This document shows, in pieces, positions 25,639 to 35,397 of a DNA stretch of 64,000 bases (its first letter is position 1; each line of letters starts with the position of its first letter). Source of the stretch: Edaphobacter bradus. Lineage in GTDB: Bacteria > Acidobacteriota > Terriglobia > Terriglobales > Acidobacteriaceae. A program made the position numbers and the translations under genes. The stretch spans positions 620,001 to 684,000 of the forward strand of contig NZ_JAGSYF010000002.1 in NCBI RefSeq assembly GCF_025685645.1, written 5' to 3'. The notes under the pieces were generated by a model. The model did not search any database. It was not told the origin of the DNA and saw only the letters and a program-made list of their open reading frames with translations.

Positions 25639-26864
25639 TTGGAGCCTTCCGTCTGCGGCGCATTCACTCGAACAGGAGTTCCAGCCGTGAGGGAGTCTGA
25701 TGGATTGACGATGACTCGATCCGTGGGCTGAAGGCCGGTGATCACCTCCACAGTAGATCCATAGTCGCGGCCGATCGTAATCGGGATCAACTCAGCATGG
25801 CCGTTGCGAACCACACCCACTCGCAGCCCCTCTGAGCGGAAGAGCAAGGTGTTGGCCGGAATCACAAGTGACTGAGCTGCGCTTTGCGCGCCGTCAGGGA
25901 CCTTCAGATGCACAAAAACATACGCACCGGTCCTGATACGGCCCTGAGGGTTGTCGACGTCGACCTCGACGTTCAATGTTCGCGAGGCAAGATCAATCGA
26001 ATCGGAATCGCGCACAATGGTGCCTTGAAAAGTCTCTCCGGGAAACTCATCGAGTGTCAGCGCGGCCTTGGCGCCAGTTTGGGCGGCCTTCGAGTCCACT
26101 TCCGGCACAGCAACATAGACGCGCAGCTTATTTACTGCCGCCATATGGAACAGCTCTTGCGGCACGCCGCCAGCTCCAGCATTGATCAGCGCGCCGATGT
26201 CCGTGTTTCTCGCCGTAATCACACCGGCAAAAGGAGCGTAGATCTTCTCGAAGGATTGCAGTTGCTCCAGGCGGTGAACGTTCGCCGTCATGGAATCGAC
26301 TGCTGCTTGTCTGGCGCTCAGATCGCTGACCGCTTGATCGGTCTCCTGCTTGGAGACGCTGTTCGTCTTGAGCAGGTTCTGCCAGCGAGCCGCTGTAATC
26401 GAGGCCAGCTGTTCGTTTGCCTGTGCGCTCTTCAAATCTGCACGAGCCTGCTCCAACTGCCGATCGATTTCAGGCGTATCGATCTCCGCGAGAAGCTGAC
26501 CCTGTTTAACGTGTGCTCCGATATCGACGTACCAGCGTTTGAGATAGCCGTTGGTCCGCGCATAGATGGGCGTATCGTTGAACGCTTGCGTGTTGCCCGG
26601 CAATACTATCTCCTGCGAAGCAGCGCCCGACTTTGGCTGAACGACCGTCACCGTCGCAACCGCCGCGCGCTCCGTCGTGCGGCCTAGGTTGCTTTCAGCC
26701 AGGACCCGCTGGTGAATACCTGTGTAGATAACGACACCAAGCAGCAGGGCGGCCACCGCCAGTCCAATGAACAGCCGTGGCGATAGCGGTTCTTGCGCCG
26801 ACGGAGCAGCGGGTTGCACTCCGCTTTGGGAAACTTCATCCGGATTCGTCTCGGTGGGGTTCAT
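25635..26864 (-). CDS. RND efflux periplasmic adaptor (HlyD/MFP family)
   Basis: 409 aa. N-terminal membrane segment (LFIGLAVAALLLGVVIYTGI), then beta-barrel and lipoyl halves (GYLKRWYVDIGAHVKQGQLL, 'YAPFAGVITARNTDIGALIN') flanking a helical hairpin, and a C-terminal membrane-proximal domain. GGAGA lies before the ATG. The protein bridges the inner-membrane pump and the outer-membrane channel. It is gene two of three, 29 bp after the permease and overlapping the channel gene by 4 bp. Confidence 0.95.
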   Translation of the reverse strand: MNPTETNPDEVSQSGVQPAAPSAQEPLSPRLFIGLAVAALLLGVVIYTGIHQRVLAESNLGRTTERAAVATVTVVQPKSGAASQEIVLPGNTQAFNDTPIYARTNGYLKRWYVDIGAHVKQGQLLAEIDTPEIDRQLEQARADLKSAQANEQLASITAARWQNLLKTNSVSKQETDQAVSDLSARQAAVDSMTANVHRLEQLQSFEKIYAPFAGVITARNTDIGALINAGAGGVPQELFHMAAVNKLRVYVAVPEVDSKAAQTGAKAALTLDEFPGETFQGTIVRDSDSIDLASRTLNVEVDVDNPQGRIRTGAYVFVHLKVPDGAQSAAQSLVIPANTLLFRSEGLRVGVVRNGHAELIPITIGRDYGSTVEVITGLQPTDRVIVNPSDSLTAGTPVRVNAPQTEGSK

Positions 26865-26893
26865 TTCTTGTCTCCATTCGTTCTGCGCCGCGA

Positions 26894-29800
26894 CTATGCG
26901 TGAATTGGTTCTTTGCTGTGCTCCGTTGCAGGCTGTGCATCAGCTGATGCGGATCGCCCGTGCAGGAGAGCAAAAACTGAAGGCACAAAGACCAGCGTGG
27001 CCACTGTGGCGCAGAGCAGGCCACCGATCACGGCGCGGCCCAGGGGCGCGTTTTGCTCGCCTCCATCTCCCAGACCAAGCGCCATTGGGATCATGCCAAT
27101 GATCATTGCCAGGGCCGTCATGATGACGGGACGAAAGCGCGTCGCTCCCGCTTCTATGGCCGCCATCATTGCATCACCGTGGTGAAGCAGCCGCTCCTTC
27201 GCGAAGGAAACAACGAGAATGCTGTTGGCCGTGGCTACGCCCATGCACATGATCGCCCCCATCAATGCGGGAACGCTCAGCGTCGTGTGCGTTATAAAGA
27301 GGAATAGGACAATTCCAGCCAGCGCTGCAGGCAGAGCCGTAATGATGATGAATGGATCGAGCCAGGACTGGAAGTTCACCACAATCAGCAGGTACACCAG
27401 GATGATCGCAAAGCCCAGCCCGCCGATCAGTCCCGTATAAGAAGTACGCATCGTGCCATACTGGCCGCGCAGTTTAACGAAGCTCCCGCGCGGAAGCAAT
27501 TTACGGTTGGCATCAACGATGCGGTTCACGTCGCGGCCCACCGCGCCCAGATCCCGGTCCTGCACTGCGGCATAAACATCGACAACGCGGCGGATATTGT
27601 AGTGATTGATGGAGGCCAGCTCGCTGGTTCGCTGAATTGAGGCTACGTCTGCCAGTATTCCCGGCTTCTTCTGGCTCGCGCTGCTCAGCGGAATGTTTGC
27701 GAGATCCTGACCAGACTGGATGTCGTATTGAGGCGTCTGCGTCACCAGGTTGTACGAGACGCCGTTCTTCGGGTTCAGATAGAACTGCGGCGTAACCTGA
27801 AAGCTTCCACTCAGCGAGATCAACATGCTGTTAGCGACGTCGCGCTCCGTATATCCCGCTTGCAACGCCTTGGTTCGGTCTACCACCACATGAAGCTTGG
27901 GATAGTCGGATTGCTGCTGGATACGAAGATCGGCAATGCCGCGGACATGACTTAGTTCGCCAAGCATCTTGTCGGCGACGCGCTGATTCCCGGCAATATC
28001 AGGACCGTCGATCTGTATGTCGATCGGCGCCGGGAGACCGAAGTTGAGCGTCTGGGTGACGATGTCGGCCGGCAGGAAATAGAACGTGACGCCGGGAAAC
28101 TCGCGGGGAAGCTTATCGCGCAGCGTACTTACGTAGTCTGCGGTCCGGTGGTGTTTCTCTTTAAGCGAAACGAGGATATCTGCATCGGCTGCACCCGTGA
28201 GACCCGAGCGACTGTAGATGTAGTTAATGTTGCTGTAAGGCAGGCCAATGTTGTCGAGAACGTTGTCCATCTCGGCGGATGGAATCGTCTCGCGAATGCT
28301 GCCTTCGACCTGATCCGCCAGGCGCGCGGTATCCTCGATCCGAGTTCCTGTCTTCGCACGCATATGCAGGATGAACTGCCCGCTGTCGGTGTCGGGAAAG
28401 AAGTCCTGCCCAAGGAACGGAATCAGCGCAAAGGCCAGAAGGCAGACGACAAGGAACGCTGGAACAAAGAAGACTCGAACGGAGACAAGCCGAGCGAGCA
28501 AGGAAGAATATGACGAGCGGACTTTCTCAAATAGACGCTCGAAACCTCTTTGGAAGCGAGCGAACGGGCTACGGGAATTCGCATCCCGGTGCTTGTGCGT
28601 CTTCAAAAGGTACATTGCCAGCGTAGGCACCAGGGTGCGCGACAGAATGTAGGAGGCGAGCATGGCGAAGATGACCGCCTCAGCGAGAGGAACAAACAGA
28701 TAGCGCGCTACGCCGCTGAGGAAGAACATCGGCAGAAAGACGATGCAGATGCAGAACGTTGAAACCAGGGCAGGAACAGCAATCTGCGCCGCGCCGTCGA
28801 GGATGCCGTCGTGCAGCTCGGCACCCTCCTCGAGGTATCGTTCGATGTTTTCAATTGTGACAGTTGCGTCGTCCACGAGAATGCCAACGGCCAGCGCCAG
28901 TCCACCGAGCGTCATAATGTTGATGGTTTCGTGCAGAAAGCTCAAAACCATGACCGACGTCAAAATCGAGAGTGGAATGGAGATCGCAATGATTACCGTG
29001 CTGCGCCAGCTTCCCAGAAAGATAAGAATCATCAAGCCGGTGAGCGCAGCAGCAATTACCGCTTCTCGAATCACACCGTTGATGGCGCCACGCACGAAGA
29101 TCGATTGATCGGAAAGAGGCTGGATCTTCAACTCGGGGGGAAGCGTCTGAGCCACGCGTGGAAGAATCTGCCGGACACCATTGACAACATCGATCGTAGA
29201 GGCATCTCCGGCCTTGAGCACTGTTACCAGGGCGCCGCGATTTCCATCCTGGCGGACCACATTCGTCTGCGGCGCGAAGCCGTCGCTAACCGTCGCTACA
29301 TCGCGAAGGTAGATGACCGAGCCTCCGACGGTCTTGATCGGAAGATCATTGAACTCCGGAACAGCTTTTAGATCGGCATTCAGATCGACGTCGTACTCAA
29401 ATTCCCCCATTTTGGCCGTTCCGCCCGGCAGGATGAAGTTCTGGCTTCCCAGCGCCGTGAGCACATCGGCCGGCGAGAGCCCCTTGGCCTGCAACAGGCG
29501 CGGGTTGAGATAGACCATGACCTGTCGCTGCTTGCCGCCATAAGGATACGGAACCGAAGCACCAGGAACGGTTACAAGCTGGGTACGCAGAAAGTTCAGC
29601 GCAATGTCGTTCAGCTGCGGCTCGGTCAGGCCCTTTCCTGAAAGGCCAAGCTGCAGAATGGGAACAGTTGACGCGTTGTAATTGACGATGAGAGGAGGTA
29701 GAGAGCCGGGAGGCAATTGGCGAAGGATCGTCTGCGAGACCGCTGTAATCTGCGCGTTCGCCCGATCAATACTGGCGGTCGGCTGCAGATAAATTTTTAC

Positions 29801-30073
29801 GATCGCAGTTCCGTTTACTGTTGTGGATTCGATGTGCTCGATATTGTCGACCGTCGTCGTAAGAACGCGCTCATAGACTGTGGTAATCCGCCCCTCTGTC
29901 TCCTCCGGACTTAGCCCTGTGTAAGTCCAGGCCACAGCGACGACGGGAATATTGATGCTCGGAAAGATGTCCGTGGGGGTCCTTAGGATCACCACCGGGC
30001 TCAGAATCAGAATGAGGAGCGCCAGAACGATAAACGTATAAGGCCTGTTCAGCGCGATTCTGATGATCCACAT
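26894..30073 (-). CDS. RND efflux permease (AcrB/HAE1-like)
   Basis: 1059 aa inner-membrane proton-driven pump. The start MWIIRIALNRPYTFIVLALL is transmembrane helix 1; the proton-relay helix carries LAVGILVDDATVTIENIERY with the Asp pair, and two large periplasmic loops lie between TM1-2 and TM7-8 as in AcrB. The helix 'TLSVPALMGAIMCMGVATAN' is the equivalent in the second half, where MGVATANSILVV replaces the Asp pair. Lack of metal-site motifs argues for drugs or organic solutes rather than metals. First gene of the operon, divergent from a TetR regulator. Confidence 0.95.
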   Translation of the reverse strand: MWIIRIALNRPYTFIVLALLILILSPVVILRTPTDIFPSINIPVVAVAWTYTGLSPEETEGRITTVYERVLTTTVDNIEHIESTTVNGTAIVKIYLQPTASIDRANAQITAVSQTILRQLPPGSLPPLIVNYNASTVPILQLGLSGKGLTEPQLNDIALNFLRTQLVTVPGASVPYPYGGKQRQVMVYLNPRLLQAKGLSPADVLTALGSQNFILPGGTAKMGEFEYDVDLNADLKAVPEFNDLPIKTVGGSVIYLRDVATVSDGFAPQTNVVRQDGNRGALVTVLKAGDASTIDVVNGVRQILPRVAQTLPPELKIQPLSDQSIFVRGAINGVIREAVIAAALTGLMILIFLGSWRSTVIIAISIPLSILTSVMVLSFLHETINIMTLGGLALAVGILVDDATVTIENIERYLEEGAELHDGILDGAAQIAVPALVSTFCICIVFLPMFFLSGVARYLFVPLAEAVIFAMLASYILSRTLVPTLAMYLLKTHKHRDANSRSPFARFQRGFERLFEKVRSSYSSLLARLVSVRVFFVPAFLVVCLLAFALIPFLGQDFFPDTDSGQFILHMRAKTGTRIEDTARLADQVEGSIRETIPSAEMDNVLDNIGLPYSNINYIYSRSGLTGAADADILVSLKEKHHRTADYVSTLRDKLPREFPGVTFYFLPADIVTQTLNFGLPAPIDIQIDGPDIAGNQRVADKMLGELSHVRGIADLRIQQQSDYPKLHVVVDRTKALQAGYTERDVANSMLISLSGSFQVTPQFYLNPKNGVSYNLVTQTPQYDIQSGQDLANIPLSSASQKKPGILADVASIQRTSELASINHYNIRRVVDVYAAVQDRDLGAVGRDVNRIVDANRKLLPRGSFVKLRGQYGTMRTSYTGLIGGLGFAIILVYLLIVVNFQSWLDPFIIITALPAALAGIVLFLFITHTTLSVPALMGAIMCMGVATANSILVVSFAKERLLHHGDAMMAAIEAGATRFRPVIMTALAMIIGMIPMALGLGDGGEQNAPLGRAVIGGLLCATVATLVFVPSVFALLHGRSASADAQPATEHSKEPIHA

Positions 30074-30417
30074 TGCGTATCCCCTTGAAGGTCAGCCTAG
30101 ACACATAGTTTCTGACCCGAGCTAGAAACTAGACGTATAGTATAGAAATTGACCCCACTGGTTTGATCCTGAAGGCGGCGCGGAAGATTCAAAAATTTGC
30201 GCACGGGCTCGCAGGTGCCCGCAATCATGAAAACCTCGACTTGCCGCGTAGCGTGTCGCTCCGTCCGCGTTACCCAAAATAGATGCTGATAACGAGCTAA
30301 GAGATTGATACAACGTTACACGCGTTAATGCAGCGCGGAATATAATCTCGGGCATGAAAGGGTTTCCATTCATGAGCTTGGTGGGGAGTAGCAACAGATG
30401 TTCTTGGGGGGAAAGAA
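30074..30417. promoter_or_regulatory. Divergent promoter region of the RND operon and tetR
   Basis: 344 bp between the divergently read permease and TetR genes. The inverted repeat listed at 30106-30131 is the main feature. An A/T-rich stretch at about 30128-30150 reads, on the minus strand, TTTCTATACTATACG and may hold a -10 element (TATACT) for the pump operon; I see no good -35 box. On the plus side GGGGGGAAAG precedes the TetR start. Confidence 0.45.
30106..30131. promoter_or_regulatory. Inverted repeat, candidate TetR operator
   Basis: TAGTTTCT (30106-30113) and AGAAACTA (30124-30131) form a perfect 8-bp inverted repeat with a 10-bp spacer, 33 bp upstream of the permease start. Its size and place fit a TetR-family operator that overlaps the pump promoter. 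Binding by the adjacent regulator is inferred. Confidence 0.5.
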
Positions 30418-31098
30418 ATGGGCGCGTCTGAAACGCGGCACAGCTCAGGCGCAATGAAGCTGGCTGAGGCCGGCCAGATGCCGATGGCCGAGTCAAAGAA
30501 TCGCGGTCGTCAGCGCAGTGAGGAGTCGAAGGAAGCCATTTTGACGGCAACTCTTTGTCTGCTGAAGGAAAAGCCATTACGCGACATCACGATCGAAGAG
30601 ATCGCACGAAAAGCGGGTGTCGGCAAGGCAACAATTTATAAATGGTGGCCGAGTAAGGCCTACGTTGCCCTCGATGCGTTCTTGAGAAAGATGAACCGAA
30701 TGGTGCCAACCCCGGATACTGGATCGGCAGAGAGTGATTTTAGAGAGCAGCTTCACTCCTTGATTACTTTCTTTACCAGCCTGACTGGACGCGTTTTTGG
30801 CCAGTTCCTGGCGGAAGGACAGAGCGATAAGGAATTTGCGTCTCTGTTTCGCGAGCGCTTCCTGAAACCAAGACGTGAGGCGGTCGGAGCCATTTTTGAT
30901 CGTGGCGTGAAGCGAGGGGAGATCGATCGTTCTTTGGATCGAGAACTCGTCCTTGACTTGATCTATGGTCCAGCAATTCTACGTCTGATGGCTGGCCATG
31001 CGCCTCTCGACCGCGAAGTGGCAGAAGCAATCATCTCAACGTTATTTCGAGGTCTGGGAAATAAATCCTTCAAACCAGATCGGAATTCGTCCAAGTAG
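30418..31098 (+). CDS. TetR/AcrR-family transcriptional regulator
   Basis: 226 aa. After a poorly conserved 30-residue leader, residues about 35-85 form the TetR HTH: SKEAILTATLCLLKEKPL, DITIEEIARKAGVGKATIY, KWWPSKAYVALDAFL. The C-terminal half is helical, with the 'EFASLFRERFLKPRREAV' and GEIDRSLDRELVLDLIYGP elements of the TetR C-terminal ligand domain seen in AcrR-like regulators. GGGGGGAAAG precedes the ATG; internal ATGs at codons 13 or 21 are possible starts. Divergent from the RND operon, which it most likely represses. Confidence 0.92.
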   Translation: MGASETRHSSGAMKLAEAGQMPMAESKNRGRQRSEESKEAILTATLCLLKEKPLRDITIEEIARKAGVGKATIYKWWPSKAYVALDAFLRKMNRMVPTPDTGSAESDFREQLHSLITFFTSLTGRVFGQFLAEGQSDKEFASLFRERFLKPRREAVGAIFDRGVKRGEIDRSLDRELVLDLIYGPAILRLMAGHAPLDREVAEAIISTLFRGLGNKSFKPDRNSSK

Positions 31099-31212
31099 AC
31101 ACTTCTGACGATTGTCTTCAAGGTCGCGCCCGACGTTGATTATTTACGGCAAGCCGGTCGGCCGGCGCCGATCTGGCAGAGTTGCTACCCAGAAGAAACT
31201 CCCTTAGCAAAC

Positions 31213-32121
31213 TTATCTCCGAGCGCGCGAACGGCTCAAGAACTTATCGATTTCGTCGGCGATCTCTTCCACATGGGTCTCGAGCGCGAAATGTCCGGTG
31301 TCCAACAGCTTCACAGCCGCGTTCGGGTTATCGCGACGGTACGCTTCTGCTCCTGCAGGAAGAAAGAACGGGTCATTCTTGCCCCAGATCGCCAGAACTG
31401 GTGGCTTTGATTCACGGAAGTATTTCTGAAAGGCTGGGTAGAGCGCGACGTTCGAGGCGTAATCCAGGAAGATATCGAGTTGAATCTCTTTGACATTTGG
31501 ACGCTCCAGCAAAGCCGCGTCGAGCGTATAGGACTCGGGAGCCACCACCGATGGATCGGCCACCCCATGCGTGTACTGCCACTTGGTGGCCTCGAAGGTC
31601 AAAAAATTCCGGAGGCCGTCACGATTCTCCTGCGTTGGCTCCTTCCAGTATTTCTGGATCGGACTCCAGCCGTCGCTCAGTCCCACTTCGTAGGCATTAC
31701 CGTTCTGCGAGATGATGGCCGTCACGCGCTCAGGGTGCGCCACCGCGAGGCGGTAGCCTGTTGGCGCGCCATAGTCAAAGACGTAGATGGCATACCGCTT
31801 CAGGCCCAGAGCGTCAACAAACGCCTCCACGGTCTTTGCAAAGGAATCGAAGGTATAGCTGTATTTGCGTTCTACGGGGACCTCAGTAAAGCCAAAGCCG
31901 GGAAGGTCGGGAGCGATGACACGGTACCGAGAAGCGAGAATGGGCATCAACTCGCGGAACATGTGCGAAGAGGTTGGAAAGCCGTGTAAAAGCAGGAGGA
32001 CTGGAGCCTCTTTGGGACCAGCCTCCCGATAGAACACCTTGAGACCGTCCGCCTCAATCGTTTTGTGGAAGACGCGTACGTTCCGATTTTCGGACGCAAC
32101 TGAAGTAGCAATTTTAGACAT
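31213..32121 (-). CDS. Alpha/beta-fold hydrolase, epoxide hydrolase/haloalkane dehalogenase-like
   Basis: 302 aa, cytoplasmic. Hydrolase motifs in order: LLLLHGFPTSSHMF (oxyanion-hole HGFP), APDLPGFGFT, then AIYVFDYGAPTGYRLA where Asp replaces the usual Ser nucleophile, as in epoxide hydrolases and haloalkane dehalogenases. Near the end come AIWGKNDPFF (acid residue) and LDTGHFALETH (catalytic His). The natural substrate is unknown. It starts 10 bp after folE on the same strand, so the two are probably co-transcribed; the biochemical reason is not obvious. Confidence 0.88.
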   Translation of the reverse strand: MSKIATSVASENRNVRVFHKTIEADGLKVFYREAGPKEAPVLLLLHGFPTSSHMFRELMPILASRYRVIAPDLPGFGFTEVPVERKYSYTFDSFAKTVEAFVDALGLKRYAIYVFDYGAPTGYRLAVAHPERVTAIISQNGNAYEVGLSDGWSPIQKYWKEPTQENRDGLRNFLTFEATKWQYTHGVADPSVVAPESYTLDAALLERPNVKEIQLDIFLDYASNVALYPAFQKYFRESKPPVLAIWGKNDPFFLPAGAEAYRRDNPNAAVKLLDTGHFALETHVEEIADEIDKFLSRSRARR

Positions 32122-32131
32122 GTCAGCCTCC

Positions 32132-32746
32132 TTAGGAAGATTGCTTCTGAATCAGGCTAAGAAATTCGTTGCGGGTCTCAGGGTTGCGAAAACTTCCCTT
32201 CATGCAGGACGTCATGGTTGATGATTCTTGCTTTTGTACGCCGCGCATCATCATGCAGAGGTGGCGCGCCTCGATGACGACCGCCACTCCCGCCGGGTTG
32301 ATCGCCTGCTCGATGGCTTCCGCGATTTCTGTGGTTAAGCGCTCTTGCACCTGGAGCCGTCGGGAATACACGTCTACCACACGCGCGACTTTGCTGAGTC
32401 CAATGACTTTGCCTTGGGGTAAATATGGAACGTGTGCTGTGCCAAAGAACGGAAGGAGATGGTGCTCGCAGAGGCTATACAACTCAATATCTTTAACCAA
32501 AACCATCTCGTCATACTCAACATCGAACAATGCGCCCCGCAAGAGCTCAGCGGGGTTCTTGTGGTATCCGCTGGTAAGGGACTTCAACGAGCGTTCCACT
32601 CTATCCGGCGTATCCACCAACCCATCGCGCGCCGGATCTTCCCCCAGCCGATCGATCAATTCCCAGACCAGTGATTGCAATCCGCCCTCCCGATCGAGAT
32701 GGCGCGCAGTCAATTCCGGTTCCATGGCTTCAGTAGATGCCTGCAT
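32132..32746 (-). CDS. folE: GTP cyclohydrolase I
   Basis: 204 aa from ATG 32746, which has GGAGG 9 bp upstream (the open frame extends further without an RBS). The enzyme converts GTP to 7,8-dihydroneopterin triphosphate, the first step of tetrahydrofolate/pterin synthesis. Signature regions: [35 protein letters not shown] (zinc Cys and His), [20 protein letters not shown] and [14 protein letters not shown] (second zinc Cys). Length is normal. It leads a two-gene unit with an alpha/beta hydrolase, outside any folate cluster, and could be a second copy serving another pathway. Confidence 0.96.
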   Translation of the reverse strand: MQASTEAMEPELTARHLDREGGLQSLVWELIDRLGEDPARDGLVDTPDRVERSLKSLTSGYHKNPAELLRGALFDVEYDEMVLVKDIELYSLCEHHLLPFFGTAHVPYLPQGKVIGLSKVARVVDVYSRRLQVQERLTTEIAEAIEQAINPAGVAVVIEARHLCMMMRGVQKQESSTMTSCMKGSFRNPETRNEFLSLIQKQSS

Positions 32747-32924
32747 CTTCAACCTCCATTCAATGCATCGCGGCCAGCCTCTGTGAGTCGCCCTAGGACA
32801 AATGCCGCGAGGCCGTAACAATCTCTCGTAGCGCTATATCCAGGAAGCCGACTGTCACACTAGAACAGATTCGTGTAACCTGTATATGGATGCAAGAAAG
32901 TTACAGCTTTTAAAGGAGTGGCCA

Positions 32925-33524
32925 ATGAAGACCGGAGTACCGCAAACGGAGTACGTTGCTTCTCCTCCCGAGTCTGTGGGCGATCATCCAGCCCTCAACT
33001 TCATCAATACCCTTCGTATGATGGGGAGTGAACTGACCGACAGTTGGCAAAGCGATGAAGACGTTTCCGCATGGATTGTCCGGGAGGGATTGCGCGATAC
33101 TCCACCATCAGCAACATGGCCAGACGGCGTTCTCCTTCGAAAGGCACGCAGCTTAAGAGAGATCGCCCGGAAAGCAGTGGAGGCGAGAAAAGCAAAGAAG
33201 ACGCTCCGGCTGGACGAGCTCAATGGTTTTCTTGAACACTCAGACAGTCATTGCGTTCTCAGCGCAAAGTCGCGAGGAGATCTTCACTTCGAGCGCGTGT
33301 ACCGCCAGAAGACGGTTGAACAGTACCTGGCACCGGTTGCTGAGTCGGTAGCGGAACTGCTGTCTCATGCAGACTTTGATTTGGTTCGTCACTGCGAAGG
33401 CGGACAATGCGTGCTGTGGTTTTACGACCGTACCAAGGCTCACCGGAGACGCTGGTGCAGCCCACAGTCCTGCGGCAACAGGGCGAAAGTGGCGGCATTT
33501 CGAGCGCGTGCCCGGCGATCATGA
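32925..33524 (+). CDS. CGNR zinc-finger protein with ABATE domain (putative stress regulator)
   Basis: 199 aa from ATG 32925, preceded by AAAGGAG; the frame opens 39 bp earlier at a start without RBS. N-terminal ABATE domain (VGDHPALNFINTLRM, RSLREIARKAVEA) and C-terminal CGNR zinc finger: HCEGGQCVLWFYDRTK, then RRRWCSPQSCGNRAKVAAFR, with four Cys. The family is thought to act as DNA-binding regulators. Upstream lies TGTAACCTGTAT, a motif whose core recurs before the Ohr gene. It is divergent from folE. Confidence 0.9.
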   Translation: MKTGVPQTEYVASPPESVGDHPALNFINTLRMMGSELTDSWQSDEDVSAWIVREGLRDTPPSATWPDGVLLRKARSLREIARKAVEARKAKKTLRLDELNGFLEHSDSHCVLSAKSRGDLHFERVYRQKTVEQYLAPVAESVAELLSHADFDLVRHCEGGQCVLWFYDRTKAHRRRWCSPQSCGNRAKVAAFRARARRS

Positions 33525-34109
33525 TGTTGCGTCGCGAATTGCGGTCTTACTTCCGTATCCACGCCTCTGTGCAAGGCCAGCTTCTTCTCAATCAACCATG
33601 GGAAGCAACCGGCAAAAAAGTACCTGAATCAAAGAACTGAATCCCACTCGCCAGGCTTCCCGGCAGGAATCGCAGGACCTTGAAAAGGTACCAGGCTCCA
33701 AATGGAACTTTTAAGAATCCCTGCAGGCGTTGGAAGAATCTGGCGACGAAGTCAAACTGCTGCGGCCCAGCAGCCGCACCAGTGGGCCCGGAGTGCATGG
33801 TGTCGCCTTTCTCCTTAAGCAGTGATTTGATCTCGTGTACGCTACAGCGTCGCCTATTGTAACCAGACACATCAGCTCGGCCTGCAGGAAGCGGGGAGCA
33901 GGTTCTTCAGCAGTTGCAGTTGGCAGGAATGGCAGGATACCCAACTCTGCAGAGACTAAAGTGTAACTATTTAAGAATCCTTTCATAGGTTACAGAATCT
34001 GTTTTAGTCGTAACGGTAAACACAGGATTTTAGTGGTTGCCGAAACACAGGGGCTGATCCAAAACGAATCGGTCACCTGATACGACAGTTCCCCGGAAAG
34101 GAATTCAAT
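33525..34109. other. Long spacer with inverted repeat upstream of the Ohr-like gene
   Basis: About 585 bp. At 33962-33994 TGTAACTAT and ATAGGTTACA form an imperfect inverted repeat 115 bp upstream of the Ohr-like gene, a candidate operator. A short minus frame (33592-33801) is listed separately with low confidence. TTAAGAATCC occurs at about 33711 and again at 33971, too short to call a repeat element. Confidence 0.35.
33592..33801 (-). CDS. Possible small hypothetical protein
   Basis: 69 codons from ATG 33801. AAGGAG lies upstream, though the spacing (about 14 nt) is long. The product has a central hydrophobic/aromatic helix (FVARFFQRLQGFLKVPFGAW) and no motif I know. It may be noncoding; it is listed because of the RBS and the length of the otherwise empty region. 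Confidence 0.25.
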   Translation of the reverse strand, partial: TMHSGPTGAAAGPQQFDFVARFFQRLQGFLKVPFGAWYLFKVLRFLPGSLASGIQFFDSGTFLPVASHG

Positions 34110-34556
<447 letters not shown>

Positions 34557-34674
34557 GCCTCACCTTTCACGGACGTGATCTGCCCATATCACCGGGCAGG
34601 CTTATTCCCGATCTGAAGTGAGACACCACGCAGGGCTCGATTTCAGCCACTGCGAGAAACAATGAGGAGTAAAT

Positions 34675-35397
34675 ATGGCAAACAAAAAGACAGTCATCGT
34701 AACCGGTGCCTCGCAAGGCATCGGAGCAGCCGTTGTCCAGGCGTTTCTGGATCGCGGCTATAACGTCGTAGCAACCTCGCGCAGCGTTTCCAAGGCCGGC
34801 TTCGCGCCGTCGCCAAACCTCGCACTCGTCGACGGAGACATCGGTCAGGCAGCGACGGCGGAGAAGATCGCACAAACCGCGATCAGTAAGTTCGGCTCGA
34901 TCGACCATGTCGTCAACAATGCGGGTATCTTCATAGCCAAGCCCTTCACGGACTACACCCCCGACGAGTTCCGCAGCCTCGTCTCCACCAACCTCGACGG
35001 GTTCATCTTCATCACCCAGCTCGCAGTCAAGCAGCTCCTGTCGCAGGGCACCGGCGGCAGCGTGACTACTATCACGGCGTCGTTGATCGACAACCCCATT
35101 GCGGGCCTTCCAGCATCGCTTTCGATGATCACCAAGGGCGGACTTAATGCGATTACCATTGGCCTCGCAAGCGAATACGCGAAGAACAACATCCGCTTCA
35201 ACGCGGTCGCGCCTGGCATTGTCGACACCCCTATGCACAAGGACAACCCGAAGGACTTCTTGAAAACCCTTTCACCCATGGGCACGATCTCCGACTCCAA
35301 GGACATCGCGGAGGCTGTCGTTTATCTGACGGAAGCTCGCAACGTCACCGGGGAGGTGCTGCACGTGGACGGCGGTGCGCACGTAGGCCGGTGGTAA
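34675..35397 (+). CDS. SDR-family oxidoreductase lacking the catalytic tyrosine
   Basis: 240 aa with a Rossmann nucleotide site TGASQGIGAAV and NNAG motif. In place of YxxxK the protein has S150-M-I-T-K154, so the proton-donating Tyr is absent, and the usual active-site Ser is in a TASLIDNP context. The end (TGEVLHVDGGAHVGRW) is normal for the family. I recall a bacterial SDR subgroup sharing this 'MITKGGLNA' sequence, so it may be a natural variant with altered chemistry rather than a mutation. Overlaps the RidA gene by 7 bp, so they are co-translated. Confidence 0.9.
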   Translation: MANKKTVIVTGASQGIGAAVVQAFLDRGYNVVATSRSVSKAGFAPSPNLALVDGDIGQAATAEKIAQTAISKFGSIDHVVNNAGIFIAKPFTDYTPDEFRSLVSTNLDGFIFITQLAVKQLLSQGTGGSVTTITASLIDNPIAGLPASLSMITKGGLNAITIGLASEYAKNNIRFNAVAPGIVDTPMHKDNPKDFLKTLSPMGTISDSKDIAEAVVYLTEARNVTGEVLHVDGGAHVGRW

